Shown here: piece after piece, positions 60,813 to 64,000 of the stretch
How the letters are laid out: each line of letters opens with the position of its first letter
Numbering within the stretch: the stretch's first letter is position 1
Assembly (NCBI GenBank): GCA_947305245.1
Contig: CAMZDG010000001.1
Span: forward strand, 124,001-188,000
Origin: an uncultured Lachnospiraceae bacterium
GTDB taxonomy: Bacteria; Bacillota; Clostridia; Lachnospirales; Lachnospiraceae
Direction of reading: 5' to 3'
Length of the DNA stretch: 64,000 nucleotides
Notes under the pieces: generated by a model
Database searches by the model: none
Told to the model about the DNA's origin: nothing
Seen by the model: the letters and a program-made list of their open reading frames with translations, nothing else
Made by a program: the position numbers and the translations under genes

Positions 60813-62021
60813 CTAGCCGATGGCGCTGTACAAGCTGAACATCGGCATTAGGACGGCCAGAATAATGGGAACCACGGTTCCGGCCATCACAATAATAATC
60901 AACGGTTCCAGTGCGGCAACCAAGGCTTCCGTTGCCATTTCGACTTCTTCATCATAATAATCCGCAATCTTGGAAAGCATCTCTTCCAAGCTACCGGTTT
61001 CCTCACCGATCTTAACCATCTGAGGCACCATGATCGGGAACACTTCGGATTCCATCAGAGGAACGGAAAGCGGGAACCCCTGGGTAACGTCTTCCTCTGC
61101 TTTCAACATAGCCTGCTGAACAACGGCATTGGTCATGATCTTAGCCGTAATATGAATTGCTTCTACCAAAGCCATACCAGAAGAAACAAGCGTACTCAAA
61201 GTACGGGTAAATCTTGCCGCTGCAGTTTTAACAGTAAGGTTTCCGAACAGGGGGGCCTTCAGCATAAGATGTCCGAACATAAGAGCACCGCGCTCCGTGC
61301 TACCAATTGCTTTAATGGCAACAATAATACCAATAATCAGTCCAAGTCCAAGGTACCAATAACTCGTGATGAAATGGCTGACTGCCATAACCGCTTTTGT
61401 AATAGCAGGAAGTTCTGCTCCGACCTCGTCAAAGGTAGAGGTAAACTGCGGCACGATAACAGTCATCATTAGAATAACCACGCCTACGATAACGGCAATC
61501 AGGATGATAGGGTAAACCATAGACTTTGCGACCAAAGCTTTCAGGTGTGCGTCCTTCTCGAAGTGCGTGGAAAGACGCCCAAAGGAAGTCTCCAAGGAAC
61601 CGGAAGCTTCGCCGGCGTTCGCCATCTGGATCATCATCTCAGGGAAATACTTCGGGTGCTTTGCGAAAGCGCCAGAAAGGGTTTCACCCTTCTGTACGTC
61701 ATCATGTACCTCCTCAATGACGCCGCGAAATTTCTTATTCTCAGTCTGCTCAGCCAGCATGGAAAGGGCCTCAATGATCGTAACGCCGGCTGCCAGGATG
61801 GACTTAAACATGTTACAGAAAATTGCAAGTTCCTTCGGCTTTACGGGAGCGCCGATGGAAATGTTGATCTCTTTGTCCAGGGCACTTGCCATGCCGATGG
61901 ATACAAGGGTACTGCCATCCGTCTTTAGGGTTTGCCTCGCAGTAAGCTCGTCCGCCGCGTCGATCGTGCCCTTTTTATGTTTTCCGTTGGAGTCGATGAT
62001 CTCGTACTTATAAACAGCCAT
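60813..62021 (-). CDS. pilC: PilC, inner membrane platform protein (GspF family)
   Basis: A 402-residue polytopic platform protein. Two homologous GspF halves are visible: the first with ELAIFCNMFKSILAAGVTII and the second with RFTRTLSTLVSSGMALVEAI; three transmembrane helices lie at about 167-190, 215-240 and 370-395. It couples the PilB and PilT motors to pilin polymerisation. The N-terminal domain VYKYEIIDSNGKHKKGTIDA is the usual cytoplasmic start. The ribosome binding site is AAAGGA. A hairpin without a T run lies upstream at 62044-62080. Confidence 0.95.
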   Translation of the reverse strand: MAVYKYEIIDSNGKHKKGTIDAADELTARQTLKTDGSTLVSIGMASALDKEINISIGAPVKPKELAIFCNMFKSILAAGVTIIEALSMLAEQTENKKFRGVIEEVHDDVQKGETLSGAFAKHPKYFPEMMIQMANAGEASGSLETSFGRLSTHFEKDAHLKALVAKSMVYPIILIAVIVGVVILMMTVIVPQFTSTFDEVGAELPAITKAVMAVSHFITSYWYLGLGLIIGIIVAIKAIGSTERGALMFGHLMLKAPLFGNLTVKTAAARFTRTLSTLVSSGMALVEAIHITAKIMTNAVVQQAMLKAEEDVTQGFPLSVPLMESEVFPIMVPQMVKIGEETGSLEEMLSKIADYYDEEVEMATEALVAALEPLIIIVMAGTVVPIILAVLMPMFSLYSAIG

Positions 62022-62043
62022 TCCCGTCCATCCTTTCCAGATG

Positions 62044-62080
62044 AACCCCTCAATTCATATATCGGTCAAGCCGAGGGGTT
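62044..62080 (-). other. Hairpin between pilT and pilC
   Basis: An 8-bp perfect stem AACCCCTC/GAGGGGTT with a 21-base loop lies 22 bases before the pilC start on the minus strand. There is no downstream T run in that direction, so partial attenuation, RNA processing or translational control is more likely than termination. The rest of the gap (62081-62134) is T- and A-rich. Confidence 0.55.
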
Positions 62081-62134
62081 TATTTAGAGATTATTCACAA
62101 ATTTTTTACAATTTTTTCAAGTTTTTGTAACGAT

Positions 62135-63196
62135 TTAGTAAACCTTCTCCTGCATTACCAAAGGATCCTGTGCAAATTCCACGCAGGTCGCGCCGTCGAT
62201 CCTGTGTTTCAGATACAGTTCGAACAGTGCATCGTCCATGGTCTGCATGCCTTGTTTCTTGTTGGTCTGGATCATACCGTCGATCTGGTGAGACTTCGCT
62301 TCACGGATTAGGTTACGGATAGCCGCGTTCGCATGCATGACCTCGAAGGCTGCCACGCGTCCCTTGCCGTCTGCCGTCGGACAGAGCTGCTGGGAAATAA
62401 CGCACTCAAGTACGGACGCAAGCTGCACTCTGATCTGATCCTGCTGGTGAGGCGGGAATACGTCGATGACACGGTCGATAGTAGGAGCAGCACCGATGGT
62501 GTGCAAGGTGGAGAATACCAAGTGTCCGGTCTCGGCTGCGGTAATTGCAGTGGAGATGGTCTCCAGGTCTCTCATCTCTCCCACGAGGATAACGTCAGGG
62601 TCTTCACGAAGAGCAGCTCTTAAGCCGTTTGCATAGCTCTGGGTGTCGATACCGATCTCTCTCTGGTTTACGATTGCCTTATTATGGTTGTGGAGGTACT
62701 CGATAGGGTCCTCCAGCGTAATAATGTGCGCGTTGTAATTCTTATTGATGATGTCGATCAGGGAAGCCAGGGTCGTAGACTTTCCGGAACCGGTAGGTCC
62801 GGTCACCAGAACCAGTCCTCTCTTTCTCTTCGTCAGTTCCACAACGGAAATGGGAATTCCAAGGGTTGCAGGGGAAGGGATCTCCGTACCTACCAAACGA
62901 AGAACGGCGCCGTAGGAACCTCTCTGTTTGAACGCATTTACACGGAAACGTCCGATATCGGGTACGGCATATGCGAAGTCCACTTCGCCATACTTATCGA
63001 AGATTTCTTTCTGACGGGGCTTGAACATGGATTCCACAAGCTCCTTCGCATCCGAAGGCATCAGCCTGTCGGCCACTGCGATCTCCTGCAGGGTACCGCG
63101 GATACGAACCTTGGGTCTTACGCCTACGGTCAGATGTAAGTCAGAAGCTCCAAACTGCTTTGCTACCATCAAAAAACTGGAAATAGATGCGTTCAT
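62135..63196 (-). CDS. pilT: PilT, pilus retraction ATPase
   Basis: A 353-residue hexameric motor ATPase. Visible motifs are Walker [15 protein letters not shown], the Asp box TLEDPIEYLH, Walker B REDPDVILVGEMRD, the His box HLVFSTLHT and the PilT-specific AIRNLIREAK near the C-terminus, which distinguishes it from PilB. It depolymerises pili for twitching and DNA uptake. GAGGGG lies 8 bases before the ATG. It follows pilB by 25 bases. Confidence 0.97.
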   Translation of the reverse strand: MNASISSFLMVAKQFGASDLHLTVGVRPKVRIRGTLQEIAVADRLMPSDAKELVESMFKPRQKEIFDKYGEVDFAYAVPDIGRFRVNAFKQRGSYGAVLRLVGTEIPSPATLGIPISVVELTKRKRGLVLVTGPTGSGKSTTLASLIDIINKNYNAHIITLEDPIEYLHNHNKAIVNQREIGIDTQSYANGLRAALREDPDVILVGEMRDLETISTAITAAETGHLVFSTLHTIGAAPTIDRVIDVFPPHQQDQIRVQLASVLECVISQQLCPTADGKGRVAAFEVMHANAAIRNLIREAKSHQIDGMIQTNKKQGMQTMDDALFELYLKHRIDGATCVEFAQDPLVMQEKVY

Positions 63197-63221
63197 AAGT
63201 TCCTACCCCTCACTTTATAAT

Positions 63222-64000
63222 TTATTCCTCGTAAGTCACTCTCTTCACTTCGTCTACGGTCGTGATGCCCTGCAGTGCATAGCTGATGGCCTGCATTCTC
63301 AGGGTCTTCATGCCCTCTTCCAGTGCGGTCTTCTCAATCTCCTCGGGAAGTCCACCGCGGCTGATCACGCTCTTAAGCTTAGCGGTCAACGGCATGATCT
63401 CGTAAATACCGATTCGTCCATGATACCCGGAACCACCGCACTCAATGCAATCGTGCTTTTTCCCGGGATGCTTGATCATCACGGGACCTTCATTATCATG
63501 GATCTGAAGGATCTGCCGTTCATAATCATCCGCTATCGCATCCTCACAGCAGGACTTACAGATCCTTCTCACCAGACGCTGTGCAATAACGCCGATGACG
63601 GAATCAGCGATGAGGTAATCCTCAATGCCCATGTCGGCCAAACGGGTGATGGTACTTGCCGCAGAGTTTGTATGCAGGGTACTTACCACCAAGTGACCCG
63701 TGATAGCGGCCTTAACTGCGATGCCTGCCGTCTCCTGGTCACGAATCTCACCGATCATGATGATGTCAGGGTCCTGACGCAAGATGGAACGGAGGGCGCT
63801 TGCGAAAGTCAAACCCGCCTTCTCATTCGTCTGTACCTGATTGATTCCGAAGATGTTCGCCTCGACGGGGTCCTCAACGGTGATGATGTTAACGCCGATG
63901 GTGTTCAGTTCGCTCAGTGCCGTATACAGCGTGGTGGACTTACCGGAACCGGTAGGTCCGGTAACCAGCATGATGCCGTTCGGTCTGCTGATGATCTTCT
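63222..64000 (-). CDS. pilB: PilB, pilus assembly ATPase (C-terminal fragment, runs off the right edge)
   Basis: The visible 258 codons are the C-terminal half. Walker [16 protein letters not shown], Asp box [12 protein letters not shown], Walker [15 protein letters not shown] and the His box HLVVSTLHT are followed by a zinc motif of four cysteines (CKSC ... [17 protein letters not shown]), which marks PilB/GspE rather than PilT. It powers pilus extension. The open frame continues through base 64000 (codons for ISRPNG precede the first internal ATG), so the internal ATG at 63971 is not the start. Confidence 0.96.
   Translation of the reverse strand, partial: KIISRPNGIMLVTGPTGSGKSTTLYTALSELNTIGVNIITVEDPVEANIFGINQVQTNEKAGLTFASALRSILRQDPDIIMIGEIRDQETAGIAVKAAITGHLVVSTLHTNSAASTITRLADMGIEDYLIADSVIGVIAQRLVRRICKSCCEDAIADDYERQILQIHDNEGPVMIKHPGKKHDCIECGGSGYHGRIGIYEIMPLTAKLKSVISRGGLPEEIEKTALEEGMKTLRMQAISYALQGITTVDEVKRVTYEE

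Noticed and set aside
63971..64000. PilB frame appearing to begin at an internal ATG
   Set aside because: The reading frame continues to the last base, and the Walker A region is mid-protein in PilB, so the gene is cut by the window edge and not truncated in the genome.

Overview
The window reads as a chromosomal segment of a monoderm Firmicute of class Clostridia, most probably family Lachnospiraceae. The evidence is CodY, TmcAL (YlbM), the YceD-RpmF-AckA-Pta-TmcAL neighbourhood, the PlsX-ACP-RNase III-SMC-FtsY block, strong purine-rich ribosome binding sites, sigma-A promoters of the TTGACA-17-TATAAT type, and a type IV pilus locus without an outer-membrane secretin. I cannot fix the genus. 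All genes but one (tmcAL) lie on the minus strand, so transcription runs from high to low coordinates.

Layout, left to right. 1-5.0 kb: a chemotaxis operon cheY-cheB-cheA-cheW-cheC-cheD, with cheD cut by the left edge. 5.2-9.5 kb: the nutrient regulator codY, topoisomerase I and an HD-GYP protein. 9.6-13.0 kb: an NAD salvage operon, nrtR-like regulator, nicotinamidase, nicotinate phosphoribosyltransferase and NAD synthetase, behind a consensus promoter whose -10 box overlaps a perfect inverted repeat. 13.1-15.5 kb: tRNA-Glu(CTC), a YitT-family membrane protein and threonine deaminase. 15.6-23.8 kb: ftsY, smc, rnc, acpP, plsX, rpmF and yceD, with an elaborately palindromic 200-base element between smc and ftsY. 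23.8-29.4 kb: ackA-pta, tmcAL on the plus strand, and the ACT/UPF0210 pair. 29.4-37.8 kb: a surface-glycan island with two paralogous GT-C-type membrane proteins around a UDP-galactopyranose-mutase-like flavoprotein, a polymerase-like membrane protein and an acyltransferase. 37.9-43.6 kb: walJ-like hydrolase, coaE, polA, a small zinc-finger membrane protein and a NYN-LOTUS protein. 43.8-45.4 kb: a protein with eight tandem SHOCT-like repeats.

45.8-64.0 kb is a single-direction type IV pilus locus: pilB (cut by the right edge), pilT, pilC, two major pilins, pilD, a fused pilM-pilN, pilO, four minor-pilin-type genes (PilV-like, a 784-residue GspK/PilX-like protein, GspH/FimT-like, PilW-like) and, last, a 1778-residue secreted protein. 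I read the last five genes as a candidate pilus-tip complex carrying a giant effector or adhesin. This is the most interesting part of the window, together with the SHOCT-repeat protein beside it.

Themes that connect the genes: motility and surface behaviour (chemotaxis, HD-GYP, type IV pili, glycan synthesis); acetate and acyl metabolism (ackA, pta, tmcAL, plsX, acpP); and NAD homeostasis under a local regulator. CodY is encoded here, and a weak CodY-like box overlaps the pta promoter.
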